Assembly: GCF_904066215.1 (NCBI RefSeq)
Contig: NZ_LR880474.1
Span: 186,001-250,000, forward strand
Reading direction: 5' to 3'
Length of the DNA stretch: 64,000 bases
From: Microbacterium sp. Nx66
GTDB lineage: Bacteria > Actinomycetota > Actinomycetes > Actinomycetales > Microbacteriaceae
In this document: positions 26,907-35,353 of the stretch, one piece after another
Layout: each line of letters starts with the position of its first letter
Position numbering within the stretch: the stretch's first letter is position 1
Program-made: the position numbers and the translations under genes
The notes under the pieces: model-generated
Database searches by the model: none
What the model was told of the DNA's origin: nothing
What the model saw: the letters and a program-made list of their open reading frames with translations, nothing else

Positions 26907-27257
26907 TCAGGCCTTGAGCATCGACGCCCGGGAGATCACGCCGTCGACCACGTCGAAGGTCGCGATGGTCTCCGTGGCGACGCCGGCGTTGATGACCTGC
27001 TCCTGCGCGACGACCCAGCGGGAGCCGAACAGGACGCTCGTGTCGATCACGCAGGAGAGCTCCGGGTTCTGCAGCCGCGGCTCGTAGAAGGCACGGATCG
27101 CGGCCGAGCCGACGAGGGGTTCCGGCGCGACCCCGGTGACCACGGCATCGTCGGCATATGTCGCGACGAAGGCGTCGAGGTCGTGCGCGTTGAAGGCGTC
27201 CAGCTGCGCCTGCACGGTGTCGAGAGCGGAACGGTCGAGGGTGGTGCGGTCAGTCAA
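26907..27257 (-). CDS. Nuclear transport factor 2-like (SnoaL-type) protein
   Basis: A 116-residue protein with the NTF2/SnoaL cone-fold pattern (LDAFNAHDLDAFVATYADDAVV near the start, IRAFYEP, a final beta hairpin). The start is a TTG at 27257 with GGAGGAG six bases upstream, overlapping the SDR stop by 8 bp. Members bind or transform small metabolites, and the operon with an SDR supports an enzymatic accessory role. Substrate unknown. Confidence 0.8.
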   Translation of the reverse strand: MTDRTTLDRSALDTVQAQLDAFNAHDLDAFVATYADDAVVTGVAPEPLVGSAAIRAFYEPRLQNPELSCVIDTSVLFGSRWVVAQEQVINAGVATETIATFDVVDGVISRASMLKA

Positions 27258-27999
27258 TGCGAACTCCTCCGTTGACGTCGTAGGTGGCTCCGGTGATGAA
27301 GCGGGCCCGCTCCGAGGCGAGCGACGCGATGATCCAGGCGACGTCCTCCGGCTGACCGAAGGCGCCGAGGGGGATGCCCGACTCGAGCTTCGCGCGGCCT
27401 TCACCCTGGAGCTGATCGGTGATCGCGCTGGCGACCGGTCCGGGGGTGACGGCGTTGACGCGGATGCCCTCGGCGGCGAGGTGCCGGGCGAAGCTGCGGG
27501 TGATCGCGAGGATCGCCCCCTTGCTGGCCGCGTAGTGGATGCCCGTCTGCAATGCGCCGACCTGCCCGGCGATCGAGGCGATGTTGATGACCGAGCGGTC
27601 GCCGTCGGCAGCCCGGAGCAGGGGGAGCGCCGCGCGGGTGAGCAGGAAGGTCCCGCGGGCGTTCGTCTCCAGGACGAAGTCCCACTCCTCGATGTCGATC
27701 TCGGGATACGGGGTGTACGGGCACACGCCGCCGTTGTTGACGAGGACGTGCAGGTCGCCCCAGGCGGCCGTGACCTCGGCGATGAGGGCGGCGATGGAGT
27801 CCGGTTCGCGGAGGTCGAGGCGCGACACGTGCACGTCCGGGGAACCGGCGGCACGGCACTCCTCCGCCACGCGGACGGCTTCGGCCTCGCGTCCGGCGTA
27901 GGTGATCCAGAGGGCGACGCCCTCGCGGGCGAGTTCGAGGGCGGCGGCGGTTCCGATGCCGGAACTGGCGCCCGTGACGAGTGCGCGGCGAACAGTCAT
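27250..27999 (-). CDS. SDR family oxidoreductase
   Basis: A 249-residue SDR: TGASSGIG (9-16), a variant NNGG (88-91), Tyr156/Lys160, and the C-terminal GATYDVNGG. Its promoter carries a TGCTATAGC motif, so it belongs to the GntR/FCD regulon and is divergent from the hydroxyacid dehydrogenase at 28077. Likely a sugar or keto-acid dehydrogenase. Confidence 0.9.
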   Translation of the reverse strand: MTVRRALVTGASSGIGTAAALELAREGVALWITYAGREAEAVRVAEECRAAGSPDVHVSRLDLREPDSIAALIAEVTAAWGDLHVLVNNGGVCPYTPYPEIDIEEWDFVLETNARGTFLLTRAALPLLRAADGDRSVINIASIAGQVGALQTGIHYAASKGAILAITRSFARHLAAEGIRVNAVTPGPVASAITDQLQGEGRAKLESGIPLGAFGQPEDVAWIIASLASERARFITGATYDVNGGVRID

Positions 28000-28006
28000 G
28001 CCTAAA

Positions 28007-28016
28007 CGCTATAGCA
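28007..28016. promoter_or_regulatory. TGCTATAGCA-type operator, site 5 (SDR, minus strand)
   Basis: TGCTATAGCG on the minus strand, eight bases upstream of the SDR start at 27999. Only a very short leader is possible if TATAGC is the -10 element. Confidence 0.65.
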
Positions 28017-28058
28017 AGAAGCGGTCTCGCGACAGCGGCTGTACGCGAGCTTGCTAGA

Positions 28059-28068
28059 TGCTATAGCA
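28059..28068. promoter_or_regulatory. TGCTATAGCA operator, site 6 (hydroxyacid dehydrogenase)
   Basis: A perfect palindrome within TTGCTAGATGCTATAGCA, the extended form also seen at 12561. It is nine bases upstream of the ATG at 28077, so the transcript would be almost leaderless. Confidence 0.72.
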
Positions 28069-28076
28069 TCGCATCC

Positions 28077-29051
28077 ATGACCGCGCCGCTCATCCTCGTC
28101 ACCGACTGCGACCTCCCGGGAATCGTCATCGAAGACACCCTCCGGGCCGCCGGCCTCCGTGCCGAACGGGCCGCCTCCGGGAGTCCGGACGACATCGCCG
28201 CCGCCGGAGCCGACGCCGAGGCGCTGGTCGTGCAGTGGGCGCGCATCGACGGCCCCCTCATGGACCGCCTGCCGAACCTCCGTTTCATCAGCCGGGTCGG
28301 CATCGGCTACGACATGATCGACGTCGAGGCCGCCACGGCCCGCGGCATCGCCGTCGCGAACACGCCGAGCTACTGCATCGAAGAGGTCGCCGCGCACACC
28401 GTCGCGATGATCATGACCCAGGCCCGCGGCCTCTCCGCCTACGACCGGGCCGTGCGCGACGGCGTCTGGAAGGCCGTCGACGCCCGGCCGCTCGCCGTGC
28501 GGCCGTCCTCCACCACCGTGTCGGTGCTCGGGTTCGGGCGCATCGGGTCGATCGTCGCCCGCGGGTGCCGGGCGCTCGGCTTCCGCGTGCTCGTCGCCGA
28601 CCCCTACGCTTCCGACGACGCCGTGCGCGACGCGGGCTGCGAGCCCGTCGACATCCCCTCGGCGATCGCCCGCGCCGACATCCTCACGCTGCACGTGCCG
28701 CTGACGGACGAGACCCGCCACCTGATCGACGCCGCGGCCCTGGCGACGATGAAGCGCGACGCCGTGATCGTGAACACCTGCCGCGGCCCGCTCATCGACG
28801 AGGACGCCCTGGCCGCGGCGCTCCGCGACGGGCGGCTCGCCGGTGCCGCCCTCGACGTCTTCGCGGAGGAGCCCCTCCCCGCGACCTCCCCGCTGCGCTC
28901 GCTCGACACCGTGCTCCTCACGCCGCACGCCGCCTGGTACTCCCCGGAGGCCCTGGCGGATCTTCCCGTGCACGCCGCCGAGAACGTGATCCGCTCGCTC
29001 GCCGGCGAGGCCGTACCCATCGTCAACCCGAGCTTCGCCGCCGCGCGCTGA
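28077..29051 (+). CDS. D-isomer-specific 2-hydroxyacid dehydrogenase (C-terminal-binding-protein-like)
   Basis: A 324-residue NAD-dependent dehydrogenase with GFGRIG (152-157) and catalytic Arg236 (NTCRGPLID), Glu265 and His284 (LTPHAAWY). ATG 28077 is chosen because the promoter/operator lies just upstream; the in-frame ATG at 27981 would read through it. It is paired with the FAH hydrolase, so it may process the hydroxy- or keto-acid fragments released by that enzyme. Confidence 0.88.
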   Translation: MTAPLILVTDCDLPGIVIEDTLRAAGLRAERAASGSPDDIAAAGADAEALVVQWARIDGPLMDRLPNLRFISRVGIGYDMIDVEAATARGIAVANTPSYCIEEVAAHTVAMIMTQARGLSAYDRAVRDGVWKAVDARPLAVRPSSTTVSVLGFGRIGSIVARGCRALGFRVLVADPYASDDAVRDAGCEPVDIPSAIARADILTLHVPLTDETRHLIDAAALATMKRDAVIVNTCRGPLIDEDALAAALRDGRLAGAALDVFAEEPLPATSPLRSLDTVLLTPHAAWYSPEALADLPVHAAENVIRSLAGEAVPIVNPSFAAAR

Positions 29052-29061
29052 GAGGACCCTC

Positions 29062-29919
29062 ATGGAACTGCTGCGACTCGGCGAGATCGGCCACGAGCGC
29101 CCCTACGTCCGCGATGACGAGGGCGTGGTGCGTGATCTCGGATCCCTGACCCGCGACATCGACGGCGCCTTCCTCGCCGCGGACGGCATCGCCCGCGTGC
29201 GGGCGGCGCTCGCGGATGGCTCGCTGCCGCAAGCGGAGACGACGGGACTGCGCGTCGGCGCCCCTGTGGCGCGGCCGACCGCCGTGATCTGCATCGGACA
29301 GAACTACGCGGCGCACGCGGCGGAGTCCGGCGCCGAGCCGCCCGCGCGCCCCGTGGTGTTCTTCAAGCACCCGAACACGGTCGTGGGCCCGGACGACGTC
29401 GTGCTCCTGCCGCCGGGCGCCGAGAAGGTCGACTGGGAGGTCGAGCTCGCGGTCGTCATCGGCCGCACGGCGCGGTATCTGCCCTCCGTCGAGGCCGCGC
29501 GCGACGTGATCGCCGGCTACACCATCTCGAACGACGTGTCCGAGCGGGCGTATCAGCTCGAGGTCTCCGGCGGACAGTGGTCGAAGGGGAAGTGCTCCGA
29601 GACGTTCAACCCCCTCGGCCCCGCGCTGGTGCCCGCCGACGAGGTCGACCCCCAGGTGCTGCGCCTGCGGTCCTTCGTGAACGGCGAGCCGCGGCAGGAC
29701 TCCTCCACCGCCGACATGATCTTCCCCGTGCTGCAGCTGGTGCACGAGCTCAGCCACTACCTCGTGCTCGAACCAGGAGACGTCATCAACACCGGCACCC
29801 CGCAGGGCGTCGCGCTGTCCGGGCGCTTCCCCTATCTGCAGGACGGCGACGAGATGACCATCGAGATCGAGCGGCTCGGCCGTCAGCACCAGCGCACGGA
29901 GCGGGTCCGGCTCGGGTGA
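29062..29919 (+). CDS. Fumarylacetoacetate hydrolase-family protein
   Basis: A 285-residue FAH-fold enzyme. The metal-site acids are visible as Glu126/Glu128 in VDWEVELAVVIG and Asp158 in SNDVSER, with the family's ICIGQNYAAHAAE and NTGTPQGVALS. The family includes hydrolases of 2,4-diketo-3-deoxy sugar acids that yield pyruvate plus lactate or glycolate. That role fits the SDR/dehydratase genes sharing the same operator. Other acylpyruvate hydrolase roles are possible. Confidence 0.88.
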   Translation: MELLRLGEIGHERPYVRDDEGVVRDLGSLTRDIDGAFLAADGIARVRAALADGSLPQAETTGLRVGAPVARPTAVICIGQNYAAHAAESGAEPPARPVVFFKHPNTVVGPDDVVLLPPGAEKVDWEVELAVVIGRTARYLPSVEAARDVIAGYTISNDVSERAYQLEVSGGQWSKGKCSETFNPLGPALVPADEVDPQVLRLRSFVNGEPRQDSSTADMIFPVLQLVHELSHYLVLEPGDVINTGTPQGVALSGRFPYLQDGDEMTIEIERLGRQHQRTERVRLG

Positions 29920-29927
29920 GGCCTGTG

Positions 29928-29970
29928 CCCGGGGCACGGTTCCTTTCGCTGAGTGCAACCGTGTCCCGGG
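29928..29970. terminator. Hairpin between convergent FAH and SMP-30 genes
   Basis: Arms CCCGGGGCACGGTT (29928-29941) and AACCGTGTCCCGGG (29957-29970) form a 14-bp stem with one mismatch and a 15-nt loop, just after the FAH stop. Likely terminator. Confidence 0.5.
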
Positions 29971-30000
29971 TAGAGGCCTCTCCCGGGCACCCCGCGGCCA

Positions 30001-30075
30001 CAGGCATCCGCGCCGGCTCAGGCGGGTGGAGGGGAAAGGCGCCTGATCTCGCGCGAGCGCCTGAACCCGCGCGAG
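30001..30075. repeat. Family C repeat, copy 1
   Basis: Begins CAGGCATCCGCGCC, has an internal TCAGGCG, and ends GCGCCTGAACCCGCGCG. It matches copies at 37704 and 37808. It fills the gap before the convergent SMP-30 gene, which ends at 30078. Confidence 0.65.
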
Positions 30076-30077
30076 GG

Positions 30078-30926
30078 TCAGCCGGCGAAGGGGAGGACCG
30101 GGAGGCCGTGCACCCCGGGACGCACCGCGAAGACCGACCCCGCGGCAGTGCCGTGATCGGGCGGCAGGCCCTGCGCGGAGGTCGTGATGAAGAGCGTGCC
30201 GAGGTCGTCGCCGCCGAACGTGCAGGCACTGACCTGGGGCACCGGCAGCACGATGTCCTCGCGCACGGCCCCGGACGGCTCGAACCCGCGCACACGGCTC
30301 CCGCCCCACAGCGCGACCCAGACGCTGCCGTCCGCGGCGACCGTGAGGCCGTCGGGCACGCCGTCGTCTTCGGGGATGTGCGCGAACACCCGGCGTCCGC
30401 GGAGGTCGCCCTCGGCCACGTCGAACACGTCGATCCGGCCGGTGTCGGTGTCCACGTAGTAGACGCGGCGGCCGTCGGGGGAGTAGCTGACCCCGTTGGA
30501 CGAGGTCACGCGGGGGAGCACCGTGGTCACGTCGAGCGCGGCGTCGATGCGCAGCACGGTCCCTGCACCCTCGGTGGAGTCCGTGGACATCGATCCGGCC
30601 AGGAGTCGCCCTCGCGGGTCGCAGCAGCCGTCGTTCATGCGCACCGCGCCGTCGTCGAGCAGGGTCGCGACGGGACGGGCCTCCGCGTCGGGGCCGTCGG
30701 CGAGGTACAGGGTACGCGCGCCCACCGCCACGAAGCCCCCGGACGTCCGCGGACGGAAGAACGCGAGGTACTCGTCGTCGACGTGCTGGCGGACGATATC
30801 GTCGCCGCGGAGGGTGAGCAGGTCGCCCGCGTCTCCGTCGACCCAGCGCAGCCCGCCCCACCCGGGCCACCAGACCGGGGCTTCGGCGTGGACGGCGACC
30901 GGGCCGGTCACGTTCTCGGGAGTCAT
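30078..30926 (-). CDS. SMP-30/gluconolactonase-family lactonase
   Basis: A 282-residue six-bladed beta-propeller. The divalent-metal ligands of the family are visible: Glu15, Asn98 (RMNDGCCDPRG), Asn144 (SSNGVSYSPDG) and Asp192 (PDGLTVAADG). It would open an aldonolactone made by a sugar dehydrogenase, the step just before the enolase-superfamily dehydratase. It lies next to, but has no visible copy of, the TGCTATAGCA operator, and is coupled (ATGA) to the membrane protein upstream. Confidence 0.88.
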   Translation of the reverse strand: MTPENVTGPVAVHAEAPVWWPGWGGLRWVDGDAGDLLTLRGDDIVRQHVDDEYLAFFRPRTSGGFVAVGARTLYLADGPDAEARPVATLLDDGAVRMNDGCCDPRGRLLAGSMSTDSTEGAGTVLRIDAALDVTTVLPRVTSSNGVSYSPDGRRVYYVDTDTGRIDVFDVAEGDLRGRRVFAHIPEDDGVPDGLTVAADGSVWVALWGGSRVRGFEPSGAVREDIVLPVPQVSACTFGGDDLGTLFITTSAQGLPPDHGTAAGSVFAVRPGVHGLPVLPFAG

Positions 30927-31744
30927 GCGCCCTCCGCCGTCCGCCGCGGGTCGGTCACGGGCAGCGGCTCCGGAACGGGGCCGTCATGATCCGCCGCTGC
31001 GGCACGGGCGGACGGAAGCTCCTTCGCCACCTGCTTCTCGAGCACGGTCACGGCCTCGTCGGAGAGCAGGATGAGGCCGTCGAGCTCCTCGCGCACCCGC
31101 TTGTACGCGATGTTCCGCTCGGACTGCGTCGCCGACTCGTCCACGGCGACCTTGAGGAGCTGCTGCGCACGGTCGAGGCGCTTGCGCTCGGCCTCGGTGA
31201 ACGTCGAGTCGCGCAGCCGACGGGCGTCCTTCTCCGCGATCTCGAACGCGACGGCGTAGTCGCCGACGGCCTGCAGGTACTCCGCGATCTGCTGCTCCGA
31301 GAGCGTCGCGTCGGCGGAGGCCGGACGCAGCGCGTCCGCGGTCTTCTTCGCGCGGAGGAAGGCGGCCGTCAGCGGCTGGCGGCCGTCGCTCATCGCGGGG
31401 AAGGCGATCAGCTTGGCGACGTCGAGCTCGTAGTCGAGCCAGCGCGCGGTGATCTCGTCGTGCTCGGCGAAGAGGCGGGCGAGCAGGTCGTCGGGCGCCA
31501 CCGACGCGGTCGTGTCGACCACGGTCGGACCCTGGCGCTTCGCCTGCCGTCCGGCCGCGCGCGCCTCGATCTCGGCCGTCTTCAGCTGCGCCTTCATACG
31601 CAGCGTCTCCAGCCGGCGCTCGTGCCGACGCTTGGAGCTGCGCTCCCAGGCCTTGGCGGCGCCGCCGGCCATGCCCATGATCGGGAAGATGAGCCACCAG
31701 TAGTCACCCGCGAAGTTCCAGAAGCCCCGGATGAACTCGTCCAT
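30923..31744 (-). CDS. Conserved membrane-anchored coiled-coil protein of unknown function
   Basis: 273 residues. One N-terminal membrane segment (about 9-27), then a strongly charged helical stretch with RRHERRLETLRMKAQLKTAE, likely a coiled coil facing the cytoplasm, then mostly helical sequence. No enzymatic motif recognised. A TAGGCT box 9 bases upstream of the ATG suggests a nearly leaderless transcript. Its stop overlaps the SMP-30 start; this may be positional rather than functional. Confidence 0.75.
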   Translation of the reverse strand: MDEFIRGFWNFAGDYWWLIFPIMGMAGGAAKAWERSSKRRHERRLETLRMKAQLKTAEIEARAAGRQAKRQGPTVVDTTASVAPDDLLARLFAEHDEITARWLDYELDVAKLIAFPAMSDGRQPLTAAFLRAKKTADALRPASADATLSEQQIAEYLQAVGDYAVAFEIAEKDARRLRDSTFTEAERKRLDRAQQLLKVAVDESATQSERNIAYKRVREELDGLILLSDEAVTVLEKQVAKELPSARAAAADHDGPVPEPLPVTDPRRTAEGA

Positions 31745-31809
31745 GATGGGTTCAGCCTACTGCGCGACGGCGGGTCGCCGGGGGCCGGCACGAGAGGGAG
31801 GGCGGCCGC

Positions 31810-32658
31810 ATGAAGAGCGTCGGCATCGTCGGGATCGAGAACAGCCACGCCACGGAGATCGTCCGCTTCCTCAACGTCGAGGCCCCGGACGTGCCCGTGC
31901 GGATCACGGCCCTCGTGGCAGGGGAGCCGGAACGCACGCGGGAACTGGCCGCGCTCGGGGGCATCGAACGCGTCGTCGACGACGCGGGCGCGCTCCTCGG
32001 CACGGTGGATGCGCTCATCGTGACCGCCCGCGACGGTGCCGATCATCGCGCCATCGCCGTCCCCTTCCTGGAAGCCGGGGTGCCGGTCTGGGTCGACAAG
32101 CCCCTCGCAGCAGCGGTCGCCGATGCCGACGCGATCCTCGCCGCCGCGCAGCGTGGGCGGGCGCTCGTCACCTCATCGTCCACGCTCCGCTGGCTCGCCG
32201 ACACCGCGGAGCTCACGGCGGAGGCGGGTCGCATCGGGGAGGTCCAGGCGGTCACCGTCACGGGGCCTGCCGATCCGGACAGCCCGTACAGCGGCATCTT
32301 CTTCTACGGCATCCACATCGCCGATCTCGCCCAGGTTCTGCGGCCCGGCATCGCGGAGGACGTCGAGGTGCAGTGCCTGCCGGCGGGTGTCGTCGCCCGC
32401 TACCGGGTCGGCGGGGTGCCCGTCACGCTGGAGTTCGTGCGGCCGGACGGCGACCGTCAGGTGCCGTTCCGGGCGACCGTCGTCGGCCGACGGGGCATCG
32501 CCAGCCGGGAGATCCCGATCGGCCCCGGGTACGTGCAGCCCGGCGTCCGTGCCTTCGCCCGGATGCTCGAGACCGGTGAGCCCCCGGTTCCCGCGTCCGA
32601 GATGCGCGCTCCGATCGCCGTGCTCGACCAGATCGCCGAGGTCCTCGTCTCCCGCTGA
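31810..32658 (+). CDS. Gfo/Idh/MocA-family oxidoreductase
   Basis: A 282-residue NAD(P)-dependent oxidoreductase, shorter than the usual 330-380. The nucleotide-binding loop is unusual (VGIVGIENSHATEI), and the family EKP motif appears as Asp96-Lys97-Pro98. A FYGIHIADL segment holds a candidate catalytic His. Probable sugar, inositol or sugar-acid dehydrogenase. It stands alone between the membrane protein and the phosphonate-type transporter. Confidence 0.8.
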   Translation: MKSVGIVGIENSHATEIVRFLNVEAPDVPVRITALVAGEPERTRELAALGGIERVVDDAGALLGTVDALIVTARDGADHRAIAVPFLEAGVPVWVDKPLAAAVADADAILAAAQRGRALVTSSSTLRWLADTAELTAEAGRIGEVQAVTVTGPADPDSPYSGIFFYGIHIADLAQVLRPGIAEDVEVQCLPAGVVARYRVGGVPVTLEFVRPDGDRQVPFRATVVGRRGIASREIPIGPGYVQPGVRAFARMLETGEPPVPASEMRAPIAVLDQIAEVLVSR

Positions 32659-32708
32659 CCCGGGCGGCGACACCATCCGTTCACCAAGGGTTCGGATACG
32701 GGTACGGC

Positions 32709-32765
32709 GGTCTCGTAATTCCCCGTCACCTTCGGGAGTTGGAATACCGATGGTCTCGGAATCCC
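32709..32765. promoter_or_regulatory. Direct repeats upstream of phosphonate-type transporter
   Basis: GGTCTCGTAATTCC (32709-32722) and GGTCTCGGAATCCC (32752-32765) are 43 bp apart in the 133-bp leader region. They may be binding sites for the TetR regulator at the end of the operon. Confidence 0.35.
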
Positions 32766-32791
32766 GGGGCCTCACCTCCCGAAAGGTCATC

Positions 32792-33694
32792 ATGCGCCGC
32801 TTCACCCTGCCCGCCGTCGGCCTCCTGGGCGTGGCCGCCCTCGCCCTCACCGGATGCCAGACCCCCACCGCCGATGCGGCCCCCGCCGACCCGGACGCCC
32901 CGATCACGATCGCGACCATCCCCGTCGGCGACGACCCTACGGCCGAGAACCCCATCGAGGTGTTCGGCGCGCTGCTGGAGGAGGCCACGGGCCGCGAGGT
33001 CGAGATCACCGACGTGCCCGACTACCTCAGCGTGGTGGAGGCCATCCGCGCCGACCACGTCGACATCGGGATCATGAGTGGATTCCCGTCCGCGCTCGCC
33101 GTGAACACCGGCGAGGTCGATGCCCTCGTCGCGTTCGAGGGCGACGGCAAGCCCGTATCCACCTGCGTCGTGCTCGCGGACTCGCCCGTGCAGACGCTCG
33201 AGGACCTCGCGGGGAAGACCGTCGCGTTCGCGGATCAGGCCTCCAGCTCCGGATACTTCATGCCGGTCTACATGCTGCACGAGGCCGGGTTGGAGCAGGG
33301 CGACGACTACGAGGCCATCTTCGCGGGCGGCCATGAGGGCAGCTTCGCGGCCCTGGAGCAGGGGCAGGTGGATGCCGCGTGCACCGCCGTCATGCTCACC
33401 GAGCTCGGCGCGCCGATGTTCCCCTTCGCGGACGGCGAGTGGCGCGCGGTCGGCGAGAGCCCGGCCATGGACGTCGCCGGCGCCGTCCTCGGCCGTCCCT
33501 CGCTCGACGCCGCGACACGCAAGGCCATCCAGGACGGTATCGCCGCCGTGTTCACCCCCGAGAACGCTGAGAAGCTGGGCGCCTTCGGGTCGTTCGCAGC
33601 CGCCCCGCAGACGGTCGACCCGGACGACAGCGCGTTCGAGTCCTTCGCCGAGATCGCGGCCGTCGCGGGCGTCGAGCTGAAGGACCTCCAGTGA
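32792..33694 (+). CDS. Phosphate/phosphite/phosphonate ABC transporter substrate-binding lipoprotein
   Basis: A 300-residue PhnD-type binding protein. The lipoprotein signal ends before Cys22 (LALTGC). The ATG has an AAAGG site; an upstream in-frame ATG at 32750 would delay the signal peptide. It contains the family's FADQASSSGYFMP and GGHEGSFAALEQGQVDA segments. First gene of a five-gene operon with a PhnC-type ATPase, a PhnE-type permease, a phosphatase and a TetR regulator. Confidence 0.88.
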   Translation: MRRFTLPAVGLLGVAALALTGCQTPTADAAPADPDAPITIATIPVGDDPTAENPIEVFGALLEEATGREVEITDVPDYLSVVEAIRADHVDIGIMSGFPSALAVNTGEVDALVAFEGDGKPVSTCVVLADSPVQTLEDLAGKTVAFADQASSSGYFMPVYMLHEAGLEQGDDYEAIFAGGHEGSFAALEQGQVDAACTAVMLTELGAPMFPFADGEWRAVGESPAMDVAGAVLGRPSLDAATRKAIQDGIAAVFTPENAEKLGAFGSFAAAPQTVDPDDSAFESFAEIAAVAGVELKDLQ

Positions 33695-34530
33695 CGGGCA
33701 TGAGCGCCGCCGTGGCTGCCCGGCACCAGGACGACGGGCGCACGCCGACGGCCGAGGTGCGCCAGGCGCTGCCGCTCGTCAGCGTCCGCGGTCTGCGCGT
33801 CGCCTACGACACCACGACGGTGCTCGACCGCGTCGATCTCGACCTCTTCCCCGGCGAGATGGTCGCGCTGCTGGGAGCGTCGGGCTCAGGGAAGTCGACG
33901 CTGATGAGGAGCCTCACCGGATTCGCGCCCATCGCCGCCGGATCCGCGCGGGTCGCCGGACACGACGTCACGAATCTGGCGCGCGGCGAGCTGCGCACGC
34001 TGCGGTCCGAGGTGGGGCAGGTCTTCCAGCAGTTCAACCTCATCCCGCGCCTCAGCGTCCTCACCAACGTGCTGACCGGGGCGCTGCACACCGCGGGACC
34101 CCTCAATCTCGTCGGCGGCTTCACGAGCGCGGATCGCCGCCGGGCCCTCGACCTGCTCGACCGTGTCGGGATCGCGCACAAGGCGGCGGCGCCGGCGCGG
34201 TCGCTGTCCGGCGGCCAGCAGCAGCGCGTGGCGATCGCCCGCGCGCTCATGCAGCGCCCGAAGCTGATCCTCGCCGACGAGCCGGTGGCCTCGCTCGACC
34301 CGAAGCTCGCCGACTCCGTGCTCGGACTGCTCCGCGAGATCGCGGTGCAGGACGGGATCCCGGTGCTCGTGAGCCTGCACGTGCTGCCGCTCGCCCTCGC
34401 GCACAGCGACCGCATCGTCGGTCTGCGGCACGGGGAGATGCTCGTCTCCGGCGTCACGTCGCAGCTGGACGTGGCCGCACTGGAGGCCCTGTACGACGAC
34501 GAGGAGCACGCCGATGACCACGACCGTTGA
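33691..34530 (+). CDS. Phosphonate-type ABC transporter ATPase (PhnC-like)
   Basis: A 279-residue ATPase: Walker A GASGSGKST (62-70), Q-loop VFQQFN, signature LSGGQQQR, Walker B LILADEP. The start is GTG 33691 on a GTGA overlap with the binding-protein stop; ATG 33700 is the alternative. It drives import through the PhnE-type permease that follows. Confidence 0.9.
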   Translation: MTGMSAAVAARHQDDGRTPTAEVRQALPLVSVRGLRVAYDTTTVLDRVDLDLFPGEMVALLGASGSGKSTLMRSLTGFAPIAAGSARVAGHDVTNLARGELRTLRSEVGQVFQQFNLIPRLSVLTNVLTGALHTAGPLNLVGGFTSADRRRALDLLDRVGIAHKAAAPARSLSGGQQQRVAIARALMQRPKLILADEPVASLDPKLADSVLGLLREIAVQDGIPVLVSLHVLPLALAHSDRIVGLRHGEMLVSGVTSQLDVAALEALYDDEEHADDHDR

Positions 34531-35353
34531 GCGCCAGGACCGGACCGTACGCCCCCAGCTCGAACCGGCGGAGCGCGCCCGGCTCGAGAGCGCCTTCCGC
34601 GTCCCCCGCGCCCGCTTCCTTCTCGGCATCCCGGTCGCGGCCCTTCTGCTGATCTGGTCCTTCGCCGGGGCGGGTTTCGACTTCGTGAAGCTCGGCGACG
34701 GGGCCGTCAACATGGGGGAGTTCCTGTCCCGGCTGTTCCCGCCAGACTTCTCGAAGATCGGCACCATCCTCGCGTTGCTGCTGGAGACGTTCCAGATGGC
34801 CGTCGTCGGCACGGTCCTCGGTGCGGTGCTGTCCCTGATCGTCGCGTTCGGGGCGACGTCCACCCTCGCGCCACGGTGGCTGTACTACCCGACGCGCTGG
34901 ATCATGAACATCATCCGCTCCGTGCCCGACCTCGTCTTCGCCCTGATGTTCGTCTCGGCGGTCGGACTGGGGCCCTTCGCCGGCATCCTCGCCATGACGC
35001 TCGGCTCCATCGGGTCGATCGGCAAGATCTTCGCGGAGGCCATGGAACAGGTCGACCGCGGTCCCGTCGTCGCGATGGAGGCGGTCGGCGCCTCCAAGCG
35101 TCAGGTCATCCAGTACGCGGTGCTCCCCCAGGCCGCACCCCTGCTCACCTCGTACACGCTGCTGTTGTTCGAGGGGAACGTCCGCGGCGCGACGATCCTC
35201 GGTCTCGTCGGCGCCGGCGGCATCGGCCTGGAGCTGACGACCGCCATGCGCATGTACGACTACGGCCACCTCAGCGCCATCATCCTCTGCATCATCGTGC
35301 TCGTCACGCTGATCGACCAGGGCAGTGCCCTCATCCGAAGGAGAATCACATGA
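34514..35353 (+). CDS. Phosphonate-type ABC transporter permease (PhnE-like)
   Basis: A 279-residue membrane permease with about six hydrophobic segments. The EAA-type loop is AMEAVGASKRQVIQYAVLPQ, and the C-terminus has the NVRGATILGLVGAGGIG motif characteristic of PhnE/MetI permeases. It overlaps the ATPase gene by 17 bp, and its own stop overlaps the phosphatase start. Confidence 0.9.
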   Translation: MTTTVERQDRTVRPQLEPAERARLESAFRVPRARFLLGIPVAALLLIWSFAGAGFDFVKLGDGAVNMGEFLSRLFPPDFSKIGTILALLLETFQMAVVGTVLGAVLSLIVAFGATSTLAPRWLYYPTRWIMNIIRSVPDLVFALMFVSAVGLGPFAGILAMTLGSIGSIGKIFAEAMEQVDRGPVVAMEAVGASKRQVIQYAVLPQAAPLLTSYTLLLFEGNVRGATILGLVGAGGIGLELTTAMRMYDYGHLSAIILCIIVLVTLIDQGSALIRRRIT

